NCBI RefSeq assembly: GCF_963576675.1
Contig: NC_088911.1
Location: 81,125,256-81,189,255, forward strand
Direction: 5' to 3'
Source: Euphorbia lathyris
Lineage: Eukaryota; Streptophyta; Magnoliopsida; Malpighiales; Euphorbiaceae
Length of the DNA: 64,000 nt
Position 1 is the first letter of the stretch; the number at the start of each line of letters is the position of its first letter. The notes under the pieces are model-generated. The model did not search any database, was not told the origin of the DNA, and was given only the letters and a program-made list of their open reading frames with translations. A program made the position numbers and the translations under genes. Shown here piece after piece: positions 30,101-42,611 of this stretch.

Positions 30101-31452
30101 ATTTAGTCAATCTTATGTAAATTATGTCTAAAAATAAAAGATTTACGTAAAATTCACAGGTTTTACGTAAAACTCTATTTTCACAAGGTTTGTGAATTTT
30201 TTCCGCCTAAACTAAAAAGATTACGTAAATTTAGTCAAACTCTACGTAAATTATATCAAAATATAAAAGATTTACGTTAAGTTCAAAGGTTTTATATGTA
30301 AAACTCTAATTTTCACAAGGTTTGTGGATTTTTTCTCCTAAAATAACAAGGTTACGTAAATTATGTCCAACTTAACGTCATTTATATCAAAATATAAAAG
30401 ATTTACGTAAAATTCATAGGTTTTACGTAAAACTCTATTTTCACAAGGTTTGTGAATTTTTTTCTCCTAAAATAAAAATGTTATATAAATTTAGTCAAAC
30501 TATACGTAAATTATATCTAAAAATAAAATATTTACGTAAAGTTCAAAGGTTTTATGTAAAACTCTAATTTTCACAATGGTTGTGGATTTTTCTCGTAAAG
30601 TAAAAGGGTTACGTAAATTTAGTCAAACCTTACGTAAATTATGTCTAAAAATAAAAGCTTTACGTAAAATTCATAGGCTTTACGTAAAACTCTATTTTCA
30701 CAAAGTTTGTGAATTTTTTCCCCCCTAAAATAAAAAGATTACGTAATTTAGTCAAACTATACATAATTATATCTAAAAATAAAAGATTTGCGTTAATTTC
30801 AAAGGTTTTATGTAAAACTCTATTTTCACAAGGTTTCTATTTAACGTTCATAATTTGCTTTTTACGTAAATAAAATCTAACAATAGAGGATAAGTTCAGT
30901 TTTGCCTGAAACTTGATTTTTCGCAAAGTTGGTGGATTTACATGAATTACTTCTGATAATATAGGATTTAAATTTCACATGAAATTAATGATTTTTTTGG
31001 ATAATAATAAATACTAATAATTTACTAAAATTAAGTATGATTTCATGTGAATAATGTGTAAACTGAATTATTTTTGGTAAAATTTAAAGGTTTTAAGTGA
31101 TTTTTTCCATAATTAGTGATTTCACTTTTTGGTTTTATACTTTTGAAGCTAGTTTATGAATTTTTGCCAACATTAGTAATTTTTTTTCTTTTAACAGTTT
31201 AAGCCAATTTGTGAGTGGGATGAGAATAACAACCTATCAAACTGCAATAAAAAAAAAGCGAAGCATTAGTGGGGAAGGAAAAGTAATTGAGGAAGGAGGT
31301 TAGTTAAAAAAAATGGTAACCGGATGAAACAGTTACCAATTTAAAACTAATTGAATCCATCATTACTATATTGTATTCTAGTATCAAATCAATGGTGATC
31401 ACAGCAACGTAAATTTTACTTTGTTTACAACAAAGTAACAGTAGCCCACACC
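27113..31452 (+). mobile_element. Array element E2, complete (4340 bp)
   Basis: The best-preserved copy. It is flanked by CTATAATTAC at 27103-27112 and 31453-31462. Left end GGTAAATTCTATGGCTAC; right end in reverse complement GGTGTGGGCTACTG. Both ends continue into ACTTTGTT/AACAAAGT hairpins. The interior is a left spacer of ~430 bp, the 129-bp array, and a right spacer of ~610 bp with a GGTAAC/GTTACC inverted repeat near 31315-31337. No coding capacity. The direct repeats plus inverted ends suggest a non-autonomous DNA transposon, Mutator-like if the duplication is 9-10 bp. The alternative is that empty sites arose by deletion between the direct repeats. Confidence 0.65.
27540..30838 (+). 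repeat. 129-bp minisatellite array in E2, about 26 monomers
   Basis: Collinear with the array at 15893-20240 except for one missing block: sequence near 28560-28620 jumps from the equivalent of about 16950 to about 17985, a loss of close to eight monomers (about 1.03 kb). This is the signature of unequal exchange or slippage in register. Confidence 0.92.
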
Positions 31453-31819
31453 CTATAATTACATATCGAGTAATTGATCGCCTATAAATTTATCATTCCT
31501 AGGTTGTTATTGGTAAGATATATAGGAATAAAAGATAGAAATAAGGTTTAACTATGAAGTTTTAATTTTTTTTAAATGACTCGTCGATGAACAACGATTG
31601 TTTCATTAAGTTGAACCTCGGCTCATCTAATGTCCTGGTTCTGCCACTACTGCTATATAATAGAAAATTTGAATGAACTAACTTGACAATTATTAAACTG
31701 TCATATCAGACATTTCCAAACATATTAATTTGTCGATAAACTGAAGTAGTTTTGCACATTTTTGTGGTTATTATTTCTAACTATATTAGTAACATAGTAA
31801 ACATTTTAGACACTTTGAC

Positions 31820-31823
<4 letters not shown>

Positions 31824-31857
<34 letters not shown>
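31824..31857 (+). repeat. (AG)n microsatellite, longest copy
   Basis: Seventeen AG dinucleotides, the longest of the six homologous tracts. Confidence 0.95.
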
Positions 31858-31859
<2 letters not shown>

Positions 31860-32100
31860 GGAATGGTTAAGAAGCAAACGGAGAAGAGAATTTGACGAAG
31901 GGAAAATCAATCAGTGACAGGTCTCACTACACTGATAACAGGTTGAAAGAGAACGGTGGAGATCGGCAACAAGACTTCATCAGCAGCGGCAATCTGAGTG
32001 AGGCAATCGGAGTGACGGAAAATGGAGGAGGGAGATGGAGAACGTGTTTTGCCGTGAAAGAGAGTTTTTATTTGATGAGCTGTTATAAGTGAAGGACAGG
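31858..32100. other. GC-richer conserved island, U4 copy
   Basis: Equivalent to 826-1070. One base is missing (GATAACAGG in place of GATAAACAGG). A minus-strand frame of 66 codons is open at 32107-31907. Confidence 0.4.
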
Positions 32101-32929
32101 TGTCCATTAGTATATGGAAGGTTCTTTTAGTGAGTTGGAGGACCAGGACCTTCCTATAAACTCCCCACCTAATATAGGATCATTATATATGATCAAACGG
32201 GGGGCAATCATAACTTGATACAGAGACTACATAATAACTATAAATCTAGCCATGCTTTTTGTCATTATATATGGTCAAACGATGGGTAATCATGACTCGA
32301 TATAAACGTATTAAATAGAAAAAAAAACTATGAGTTATGCTTAAATGTTAGAAGATGAAAAAAGTATTTCATTGTGGTATTAATACCAAACCACTTCAAA
32401 AAAAAAAACTCTAATGTCATTTGCCTTTATAAAAAGGGTCAAATATATGAATATCATAATTAAGTACAAAATTACAACTAAGTCATATCACTAAATTTAA
32501 TTCTTAATATGTCATTATTCTCTCTATATATTATGATTTTATACCATAATTTAAAAATTATAGACTCAATTTCAGAAATTATAAACCTTAGAAAATATAT
32601 TCTAGACTTCTAATTTATAAAATCTAATCCTTAAAATATATTAAAAGTACTGATTTTACTAGTTTGATATAATCCAAAATTATAACTTGTCATAGTTGTA
32701 AATAGTTTTTAAAATATGAATTTTCTGGGTAATTTTCCCTTATAAAAATGTCATTAACCACATTCAATTCACTCTTAAACAAATTGATTTTTCCAATTTT
32801 TTTCTTACTATTAACTCTTCCAATTCTTTTCTTTAAAAAAAACCCTTCCAAATCTTGTCTTTTGTTCTATAATATCACTAACAATTTTTACATTTAAAAA
32901 AATAATAACTAACAATTTATAAAAAAGAA

Positions 32930-33510
32930 GAGTTAAGATGCAAAAATACCCCTAACGTTTTGGGCCAGGAGCAATTTTATCCCTGACGTCTAAAATGGTG
33001 CAATTTTACCCCTAACGTTGGAAGTCAAAAGCAATTTTACCCCTAACGTTGGAAGTCAGGAGCAATTTTACCCCTAACGTTAATAAATTAGGTCGATTTG
33101 AGAAATAATTCATCAAACTGTCTTCTCGCTCATGAATCTTGTTATCTACACTTCATATGTGTGTTATTTTATCAGTAACAAATCACAAACATTCATTGGA
33201 ATGTGAAAAAAATAAAAAAATATACTGTCTTTTTTGTACGGATTAGATAAAAAAAAATCTAAGAATCCACCGAATTTATAAATATTAATCTCAAATTCTA
33301 TTATTAAATTATAAAAAATATGAAATCCTTTTTTTAGACGAATTATTATGCAATTGGTGCAGAATAATGAATAAAAATATCTGTATTTTATAATAGTGTC
33401 TGAAATTGACCCAATTTATCAACGTTAAGGGTAAAATTGCACCATTTTAGACGTTAGGGGTAAAATTGCTCCTAGCCCAAAACGTTAGGGATATTTTTGC
33501 ACCTTAACCC
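32930..33510. mobile_element. Non-autonomous inverted-repeat element, U4 copy
   Basis: 581 bp, AAAAAAGAA on the left and a one-base variant on the right. Confidence 0.76.
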
Positions 33511-34422
33511 AAAAACGAATTATCATTTTTCTAAGAGCATGCCACATCATCAAAATCCCATCAAATCCAATTACCTTTTTTTTCTTACGATTAAACTCTT
33601 CTAATTCATACATTTTGTTCTACAATATCACTAACAATTTTTACATTTAAAAAAAAATGTTCTGTTTGTAAGAGCATGCAACATCATCAAAATGGCATCT
33701 AAAATTCTCTTCTAATCTTCTTTCTGTTTCTGTTATTATATGTAATATAGATTTCATGATTTATATAATCTGTACTTATATGTTGTTTGATAGAAATAAA
33801 AATTAAGTGCTGAAAAAATATAAAATTAAATACTGAATTTTAAATACCGAATATAAACAATTAGTTGATAATACAAACACACGTGAATTACCTTAAAAAA
33901 ATCACATTTAAATTAAATAAGTGCTTAATTTTTAATTTAAATGATTAGATGAGTTATCAAACAAGGTATTGGCCTAAAATTTCAATTGCGTTTAATAACC
34001 ATATGTTCTTATCTAATTGATTCAATAACCTGTCCAGTTACATTCAATATCTCCATAATCTCGTCTAATTGCATTGGATAACCCAAAAATTCAACTGTCC
34101 CGTGAAATTTCAAAATTTCCTAATTTGTTGTCTATTTATCACATTCTTTTGATACGTGACGAGCATTTTGAGACATGACGGAGCGTGTCTTCCATTTTCA
34201 GCATGCAACAAATTTTATTAAGAATTATGAGGTTATTAGATACAATATGTGGGATCATTTGTAACTTTTAGAAATTCAGATGTTGCCCCTATACTCCAAA
34301 ACTTTCCCTCCACTCTGAACTTTTTATTTGATGAGTCATATCCTCTGCACATAATAATTAAGATATTATATTTGCCATTTTATACAACTTAGCACATGAC
34401 CTGTGTATGGTAACCAAATTAG

Positions 34423-34430
34423 CTATAAAT
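34423..34430 (+). promoter_or_regulatory. TATA box of zinc-finger pseudogene D
   Basis: CTATAAAT, 84 bases before the original ATG at 34507; promoter and pyrimidine patch intact. Confidence 0.6.
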
Positions 34431-34506
34431 TACACCCCTCTTCTCTCTTGCCCTCTCTTCAGATTATCAAAAAAAGACACAAATTCAATTTTCAAACCCT
34501 GAATCT

Positions 34507-37300
34507 ATGGCTGGATATGGGTGGAATTCCAACAATAGCCTGTCGAATTTGTAACCAGGTTTTTGTGAGCACTGAAGCTTTTCTTCATCACATCGAAATT
34601 CACATGTCTACGGATCATGATGGTTCTTCTGTTTCTGCCTCCAGAAGGATGCAGCAGCCACCACCGTCTCTTAATGCTTCCGGTGGTGGCTTGAGCGGTC
34701 TCTCCTGTCAAACCCGACCCTAAACAACATCGGGCAGAACAAAAAGACGAGATAACGAACACATAACCCTTTACAGTAGCGGTCTCAATTCTAAGTAAAA
34801 TGACATGTAACTTAATATATAAACCTTTATCCAGTTATCACCAGTAATTTAACAAAAATTATCTCATAACTTAATACTATAAAACCGCACCTGGGCATCA
34901 CAATCAGCAGTAAATTTTATTTCCCATTATCTAATCATCAAACTATTCTTCAAAACCAGTTTCATTCAGCGGTAACATTAAATCTAAATTTCTGTCACTT
35001 AATTCCTACACTACACGAACAAATGATATTGAAATTATATATATTAGCTAATCTCATAGTCTAATAAACTCTTGACAAGTCGAATTATAACTAATTTCCT
35101 TTACTTTTGCTCTCTAGTCGTTATTTTATTCTCAAACTCCGATTCTCTCTACAATATTACAAAATCTATAGCTCTATCAGAAAATCACACCACACGAATA
35201 CCACAATCTTAACACTTGTATCTTTACTCTTCTAATCCAATAATCAAATAAACCGAAATAAACATTTTCCTTAAACTCTCAAAGTTAAGGTATCTACTTG
35301 GCTTGGACTAGATAATACATTATTATCAAGCTTCCTACGTATCCCGATATTCTGAAATAGGGAATCAAAGCCACGTAGTTCTCTTAATCTTAGCATGTCT
35401 ATCTTTTTACATCTAATACGATACCTACTCTTTTATAATGTCAATTTTGACTCTAGTCAAATGTTTATATCCTAAATAATTTACACTCTTAATATCTTCC
35501 AACCACTTACGAACTTAAACACTGTAATATTTTTATCATAACAATGATATATAAAATAAATTTATATCATCTGATTATCTTATTTCATTTATTTAATTTT
35601 TATTATAGTAATTGTTAATTTCACATATTGAACCGAACTCGTTTTCCTCCATAAACAACTCTTTTTTTTTTTCAAGACAATTCAACTCACGGTCTAAGCA
35701 ATTCTTTTTTTTTTACCATATGGATTTAATTAAAGTACAAACGTATCTTTAACCTAAACAAATCCAAATCAAGTCTTAATTCTAAAACTACTCATTCTAC
35801 CGGACAAACCCGGTTCAAAAACATCTCAAAGTCCTAAAACGACTTTTTTTACCAAAAACGACTATCATATTTCTAGCATTCACGAATTTCTAATTTTAGG
35901 GACTCCAACAATCTAGATGTTCATACGTTCATCTTCTTATAAACTTAAGAAGTTCATAGCACAACTTCCTTATTAATCTATTATTTACCAAGGAAAACAA
36001 TAGATGAATAAAACATGTAACAGCAACATGTATTGAAAAATATACCAGGAAGTTCATATATGAACTATAGTAATCCTCAATGCAAATCATATAGAAATTC
36101 CTATAAGGAAATAAAATATTGATTTCAATTTATAATAAAGAAGGTAGTAGAAACCCTTGAACTAAATATCCCACAAATCAGACCCTTAAAGCTCTTAATC
36201 CACAAAAATCATAAAAAGAAGTCATAAATTACCAAAAGAAAAACAGATAGAACCCGAACAACTAGAATGACTTACCTCCTTACCTGCATGCCCAGATCCG
36301 ACCAGAGGAGATCTAGAAAAATTCACCGATCTATAACCAATCTCTCCTGAAAAGGGTCATAGAACCAAGAAAAACAAGGAATCTAAGCTAGAAGCTTAAT
36401 TTCCCACCGGTGAAAGCAAGTGAAACTCACTGAAACCATTCGAAACTAAAAGGAACCGTTCAAATTAGCCGGAACCAAACAGAGATCGACACAGACCGAA
36501 ATAAAATCCCTCTATGAATGAATAATAAGGTCTATTTCATAGGCAACCATGATCTGAGGAAAAAGAATCGGACCTTCTAGAATCCCTTCGTGTACTCGAG
36601 ATAGGGAGAGAGAGACAAAGAAAAGAGAGGATACCCGGATAAGAGAAACTCCCCTTTTTAATTCCAATTCCCTAAAATCCAAAATAATCCTTAACAAAAT
36701 AATCAGTCATTTTCCTACCACATTTTTCCTATATATTTTCCTTTTGTACCTCAAACTTATCTAATTATGATGTTATACATATTAACTTAATATTATAACC
36801 CTTAATTAATTAATTTTTTTTAAATCTAATTCCATTATATTAAGTTATCTTAATTATAAGAATTTTTCCAACATTAAACAATTGATATAACTCCTTAACA
36901 TAAAAATAACTCTTATTCTACCTTTTTAACACAAATTAGTTAATTATTAAACTAAAAATATTATATAAACCTAATATCAAATTATAATTAATATTTTTGG
37001 ACACGAACGTGACATCTCCGGTCAAAGAAACAACTTCAGTTTTCCCATTCCAAATGTTTACAGTACTATGTTTAATCCGAATCCTAATCAGTTTATTCAT
37101 CCCCGGGCAGCCCCACAAATGTACTCTCCTTTTCCAACTGTGAGGAACAACTACGGGTTTGGGTCACAAAGTTTCCCTATCCCTTTTCAGGCTCCGAGGA
37201 AATTCACCAAGCCATTTCTTCAGCAGCTGGAGAAACCTTGATCCCTATTTCTGATTCTGATTCTGAGTTTGAAGTGCTAGACTTGAACTTGAAGCTGTAG
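34507..37300 (+). pseudogene. Zinc-finger gene copy D, broken by deletion, solo LTR and frameshift
   Basis: Three lesions. First, a net loss of 35 bases right after codon 10 (AACAAT then AGCCTG) shifts the frame, and the original ATG frame stops after about 15 codons. Second, a 2309-bp LTR (34706-37014) splits the gene near codon 78, with TCTCC duplicated. Third, one C is missing in the 3' part (GAGAAACCTTG near 37233). The 35-base loss places the finger in frame with an ATG at 34517, leaving an open frame of 68 codons (34517-34723) that keeps all four zinc ligands but ends in the LTR. Whether it is made is unknown. Confidence 0.88.
34706..37014. mobile_element. Solo LTR, 2309 bp, probably Ty3/gypsy type
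   Basis: Starts TGTCAAACCCGACCC and ends GTGACA, with short inverted ends TGTCA/TGACA, flanked by a perfect 5-bp duplication TCTCC (34701-34705 and 37015-37019). No gag or pol lies inside, so the internal region was probably removed by LTR-LTR recombination. Orientation is not certain. The minus strand has a pyrimidine-rich leader-like stretch (about 36660-36580), a possible splice donor CAGGTAAGG near 36280, and an end reading GGGTCGGGTTTGACA, which suggests minus. The length and ends fit plant gypsy LTRs; no family is assigned. Between these points no gene is seen. Confidence 0.82.
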
Positions 37301-37336
37301 AGCAGCATAAAGATTAGGGTTTTGTTCAGGACAATA

Positions 37337-37364
37337 CCTAACCCTAGCTATGGCTATGGTTAGG
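37337..37364 (+). other. Conserved 3' UTR hairpin, copy D
   Basis: CCTAACC/GGTTAGG stem, retained although the gene is dead. Confidence 0.5.
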
Positions 37365-37566
37365 TTCGATGTATTTTTATTTCAATGAAACAATAAATAT
37401 TATAATCAGAAAAAGAAAATATATGTAAGCCTTTTTTAAAACATTGCTTTTTTTTCTTTCTGAGTTCACAGTCTTGTATGCTATGAATTCAATCTATTTT
37501 GTCTCCTTTAATTACCAATTTTTGTCATTTGATTATCAAATTAAATCTTGTTTTTTTTTCAAAAAT

Positions 37567-38834
37567 CTACCTAGTGAAGTAATTTAATTTATTGACATAA
37601 AGGCTAAATTTCACTTTAATATTTTATGAAAAGTATATAAATTTTATAAATTTACTCCTAACCTTTTCAAGTAAAATCAATTTTAATCCTTTTTTTTCTT
37701 TTTTTTTCAAAAAGCTACCTAGTGAAGTAATTTAATTTATTGACATAAAGGCTAAATTCTCTCTAATATTTTCTGAAAAGTACATATTTGACTTTAACAT
37801 ATGAAATTGTATAAATTTATTAGTAACCTTTTCAAGCAAAATCAATTTTAATTTTTTTTTTCTTTCAAAAATCTACCTAGTGAAGTAATTTAATTTATTG
37901 GGATAAAAGCGAAATTTGTTACGCGCATTTTCAGAAAAATATAGATTCGACTCTAACATATGAAATGGTATATATTTACTCCTAACTATTTTAAGCAAAA
38001 TCAATGTTACTTGTCCAGGGGCAGAACTCCATAGGGGGATAGTCCTTGAAATTTGTTTCAAAATAATTTTCAAGCCCACTTTGTCAAAGAGTGAAAGACA
38101 TGAAGAGGGGTTGTTGTAGATGTGACAATTATTGAATTTTTTTTTACTGTATTCCAGGAGTAATACACCAATCAGTCAAAATAATTATACATACCACTTC
38201 ATGGGAGATGATTTGTGTAAGGAAAAAAATGTACATGTGACATTAATTGATTTGTTAGGTGTATTACTCCTAGAGTATTCTAAATTTTTTTCTTATTATT
38301 GAGTTAGTGTCGTGTTCGTGTCATATCAATTATCGAGTTGATATGAAATGAGTCAACTCTAACTCAACTCAAAAAAATTTGTGTTATAACTATATATTAA
38401 CCAAATTGGGTTAGTAATTTTGTATTGTGCTTTCGGATCATATGTAATTTTACTATGTACATATGTTAATGATGTCATTTAAAAATATAGTAGGATATAG
38501 TAATAGTTCTAAATAATTTATGTCGTTTTTGGATTAGCAGCTTAACTATGACCATCCAAAAATCCGCTAATATATCATTTTAGTTCGTGTAATGTGTTTA
38601 TAAGTCGCATGCAAAAATATGGAAGGTTCAAGCTATTTTTGCAATTAGTAATTGTAATTTTATTACGTTTACTAATTAAATGAAATATAAACACATTAGA
38701 GAATATGATAATAATTTTAAATATTCATGACATTTTCGAGTTAGCAGGTCAACACCAATTCAACCCTAAAATTTATGTATCACTTTTATCTCAACTAAAA
38801 AATTACTCCTTACCTACTAAACTAAATTCAAACA
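37567..38834. repeat. Downstream segment of U4 with three direct repeats
   Basis: Equivalent to 4233-5504. No gene seen. Confidence 0.7.
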
Positions 38835-39210
38835 CTATAATTACATATCGAGTAATCGATCGCGTATAAATTTATCATTCCTAGGTTGTTATTGGTAAGA
38901 TATATAGGAATAAAAGATAGAAATAAGGTTTAACTATGAAGTTTTAATTTTTTTTAAATGACTCGTCGATGAAAAACGATTGTTTCATTAAGTTGAACCT
39001 CGGCTCATCTAATGTCCTGGTTCTGCCACTACTGCTAGATAATAGAAAATTTGAATGAACTAACTTGACAATTATTAAACTGTCATATCAGACATTTCCA
39101 AACATATTAATTTGTCGATAAACTGAAGTAGTTTTGCACATTTTTGTGGTTATTATTTCTAACTATATTAGTAACATAGTAAATATTTTAGACACTTTGA
39201 CAAAAAAAAA

Positions 39211-39232
39211 AGTGAGAGAGAGAGAGAGAGAG
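39211..39232 (+). repeat. (AG)n microsatellite
   Basis: Short tract with one T interruption, homologous to 803-824. Confidence 0.9.
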
Positions 39233-39477
39233 GTGGAATGGTTAAGAAGCAAACGGAGAAGAGAATTTGACGAAGGGAAAATCAATCAGTGACAGGTCTC
39301 ACTACACTGATAAACAGGCTGAAAGAGAACCGTGGAGATCGGCAACAAGACTTCATCAGCAGCGGCAATCTGAGTGAGGCAATCGGAGTGACGGAAAATG
39401 GAGGAGGGAGATGGAGAACGTGTTTTGCCGTGAAAGAGAGTTTTTATTTGATGAGCTGTTATAAGTGAAGGACAGGT
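39233..39477. other. GC-richer conserved island, U5 copy
   Basis: Equivalent to 826-1070. The minus-strand frame of 65 codons is open at 39483-39286, containing SPSPSSIFRHSDCLTQ as in U4 and U7. Confidence 0.4.
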
Positions 39478-40308
39478 GTCCATTAGTATATGGAAGGTTC
39501 TTTTAGTGAGTTGGAGGACCAGGACCTTCCTATAAACTCCCCACCTAATATAGGATCATTATATATGATCAAACGGGGGGCAATCATAACTTGATACAGA
39601 GACTACATAATAACTATAAATCTAGCCATGCTTTTTGTCATTATATATGGTCAAACGATGGGTAATCATGACTCGATATAAACGTATTAAATAGAAAAAA
39701 AAACTATGAGTTATGCTTAAATGTTAGAAGATGAAAAAAGTATTTCATTGTGGTATTAATACCAAACCACTTCAAAAAAAAAAAAAACTCTAATGTCATT
39801 TGCCTTTATAAAAAGGGTCAAATATATGAATATCATAATTAAGTACAAAATTACAACTAAGTCATATCACTAAATTTAATTCTTAATATGTCATTATTCT
39901 CTCTATATATTATGATTTTATACCATAATTTAAAAATTATAGACTCAATTTCAGAAACTATAAACCTTAGAAAATATATTCTAGACTTCTAATTTATAAA
40001 CTCTAATCCTTAAAATATATTAAAAGTACTGATTTTACTAGTTTGATATAATCCAAAATTATAACTTGTCATAGTTGTAAATAGTTTTTAAAATATGAAT
40101 TTTCTGGGTAATTTTCCCTTATAAAAATGTCATTAACCACATTCAATTCACTCTTAAACAAATTGATTTTTCCAATTTTTTTCTTACTATTAACTCTTCC
40201 AATTCTTTTCTTAAAAAAAAACCCTTCCAAATCTTGTCTTTTGTTCTATAATATCACTAACAATTTTTACATTTAAAAAAATAATAACTAACAATATATA
40301 AAAAAGAA

Positions 40309-40889
40309 GAGTTAAGATGCAAAAATACCCCTAACGTTTTGGGCCAGGAGCAATTTTATCCCTGACGTCTAAAATGGTGCAATTTTACCCCTAACGTTGG
40401 AAGTCAAAAGCAATTTTACCCCTAACGTTGGAAGTCAGGAGCAATTTTACCCCTAACGTTAATAAATTGGGTCGATTTGAGAAATAATTCATCAAACTGT
40501 CTTCTCGCTCATGAATCTTGTTATCTACACTTCATATGTGTGTTATTTTATCAGTAACAAATCACAAACATTCATTGGAATGTGAAAAAAATAAAAAAAT
40601 ATACTGTCTTTTTTGTACGGATTAGATAAAAAAAAATCTAAGAATCCACCGAATTTATAAATATTAATCTCAAATTCTATTATTAAATTATAAAAAATAT
40701 GAAATCCTTTTTTTAGACGAATTATTATGCAATTGGTGCAGAATAATGAAGAAAAATATCTGTATTTTATAATAGTGTTTGAAATTGACCCAATTTATCA
40801 ACGTTAGGGGTAAAATTGCACCATTTTAGACGTTAGGGGTAAAATTGCTCCTAGCCCAAAACGTTAGGGATATTTTTGCACCTTAACCC
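40309..40889. mobile_element. Non-autonomous inverted-repeat element, U5 copy
   Basis: 581 bp with the same ends; 9-mers AAAAAAGAA on the left and a one-base variant on the right. Confidence 0.76.
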
Positions 40890-40950
40890 AAAAACGAATT
40901 ATCATTTTTCTAAGAGCATGCCACATCATCAAAATCCCATCAAATCCAAT

Positions 40951-42218
40951 CTACCTAGTGAAGTAATTTAATTTATTGACATAAAGGCTAAATTTCACTT
41001 TAATATTTTATGAAAAGTATATAAATTTTATAAATTTACTCCTAACCTTTTCAAGTAAAATAAATTTTAATCCTTTTTTTTCTTTTTTTGCAAAAAGCTA
41101 CCTAGTGAAGTAATTTAATTTATTGACATAAAGGCTAAATTCCTCTCTAATATTTTCTGAAAAGTACATATTTGACTCTAACATATGAAATTGTATAAAT
41201 TTATTAGTAACCTTTTCAAGCAAAATCAATTTTAATTTTTTTTTTCTTTCAAAAATCTACCTAGTGAAGTAATTTAATTTATTGGGATAAAAGCGAAATT
41301 TGTTACGCGCATTTTCAGAAAAATATAGATTCGACTCTAACATATGAAATGGTATATATTTACTCCTAACTATTTTAAGCAAAATCAATGTTACTTGTCC
41401 AGGGGCAGAACTCCATAGGGGGATAGTCCTTGAAATTTGTTTCAAAATAATTTTCAAGCCCACTTTGTCAAAGAGTGAAAGACATGAAGAGGGGTTGTTG
41501 TAGATGTGACAATTATTGAATTTTTTTTTACTGTATTCCAGGAGTAATACACCAATCAGTCAAAATAATTGTACATACCGCTTCATGGGAGATGATTTGT
41601 GTAAGGAAAAAAATGTACATGTGACATTAATTGATTTGTTAGGTGTATTACTCCTAGAGTATTCTAAATTTTTTGCTTATTATTGAGTTAGTGTCGGGTT
41701 CGTGTCATATCAATTATCGAGTTGATATGAAATGAGTCAACTCTAACTCAACTCAAAAAAATTTGTGTTATAACTATATATTAACCAAATTGGGTTAGTA
41801 ATTTTGTATTGTGCTTTCGGATCATATGTAATTTTACTATGTACATATGTTAATGATGTCATTTAAAAATATAGTAGGATATAGTAATAGTTCTAAATAA
41901 TTTATGTCGTTTTTGGATTAGCAGCTTAACTATGACCATCCAAAAATCCGCTAATATATCATTTTAGTTCGTGTAATGTGTTTATAAGTCGCATGCAAAA
42001 ATATGGAAGGTTCAAGCCATTTTTGCAATTAGTAATTGTAATTTTATTACGTTTACTAATTAAATGAAATATAAACACATTAGAGAATATGATAATAATT
42101 TTAAATATTCATGACATTTTCGAGTTAGCAGGTCAACACCAATTCAACCCTAAAATTTATGTATCACTTTTCTCTCAACTAAAAAATTACTCCTTACCTA
42201 CTAAACTAAATTCAAACA
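40951..42218. repeat. Downstream segment of U5 with three direct repeats
   Basis: Begins at the deletion junction. It shares with the U1 downstream segment variants such as CATACCGCTTCATGGG and GTGTCGGGTTCG, pointing to a common origin of the U1/U2 and U5/U6 junction regions. Confidence 0.7.
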
Positions 42219-42593
42219 CTATAATTACATATCGAGTAATCGATCGCGTATAAATTTATCATTCCTAGGTTGTTATTAGTGAAGATATATAGGAATAAAA
42301 GATAGAAATAAGGTTTAACTATGAAGTTTTAATTTTTTTTAAATGACTCGTCGATGAACAACGATTGTTTCATTAAGTTGAACCTCGGCTCATCTAATGT
42401 CCTGGTTCTGCCACTACTGCTATATAATAGAAAATTTGAATGAACTAACTTGACAATTATTAAACTGTCATATCAGACATTTCCAAACATATTAATTTGT
42501 CGATAAACTGAAGTAGTTTTGCACATTTTTGTGGTTATTATTTCTAACTATATTAGTAACATAGTAAACATTTTAGACACTTTGACAAAAAAA

Positions 42594-42611
42594 AGAGAGA
42601 GAGAGAGAGAG
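42594..42611 (+). repeat. (AG)n microsatellite
   Basis: Nine AG dinucleotides, the shortest of the family. Confidence 0.93.

Larger units (their letters stand above)
31453..38834 (+). repeat. Tandem unit U4, about 5.07 kb plus a 2.3-kb solo LTR
   Basis: Complete unit order. 32104-32929 and 33511-34422 are AT-rich without genes. Its gene is broken three ways. It ends at CTATAATTAC 38835-38844 and passes directly into U5 with no array element. Confidence 0.9.
38835..42218 (+). repeat. Tandem unit U5, 3.38 kb, gene deleted
   Basis: Holds the microsatellite, the island, AT-rich spacer (39480-40308) and the inverted-repeat element. It then jumps at 40950/40951 from upstream sequence (CAAATCCAAT) to the first downstream direct repeat (CTACCTAGTG). 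Compared with U6 the loss spans about 44247-45962, roughly 1.7 kb including promoter and gene; AAT is shared at the breakpoint. Nothing coding remains. It ends at CTATAATTAC 42219-42228 without an array element. Confidence 0.9.

Noticed and set aside
27113..31452. Array element as a Helitron
   Set aside because: Helitrons leave no target duplication and have TC/CTRR ends; here a 10-bp direct repeat and inverted ends are seen instead.
27103..31462. CRISPR-like array
   Set aside because: Monomers are contiguous 129-bp tandem repeats without unique spacers, in a plant genome.
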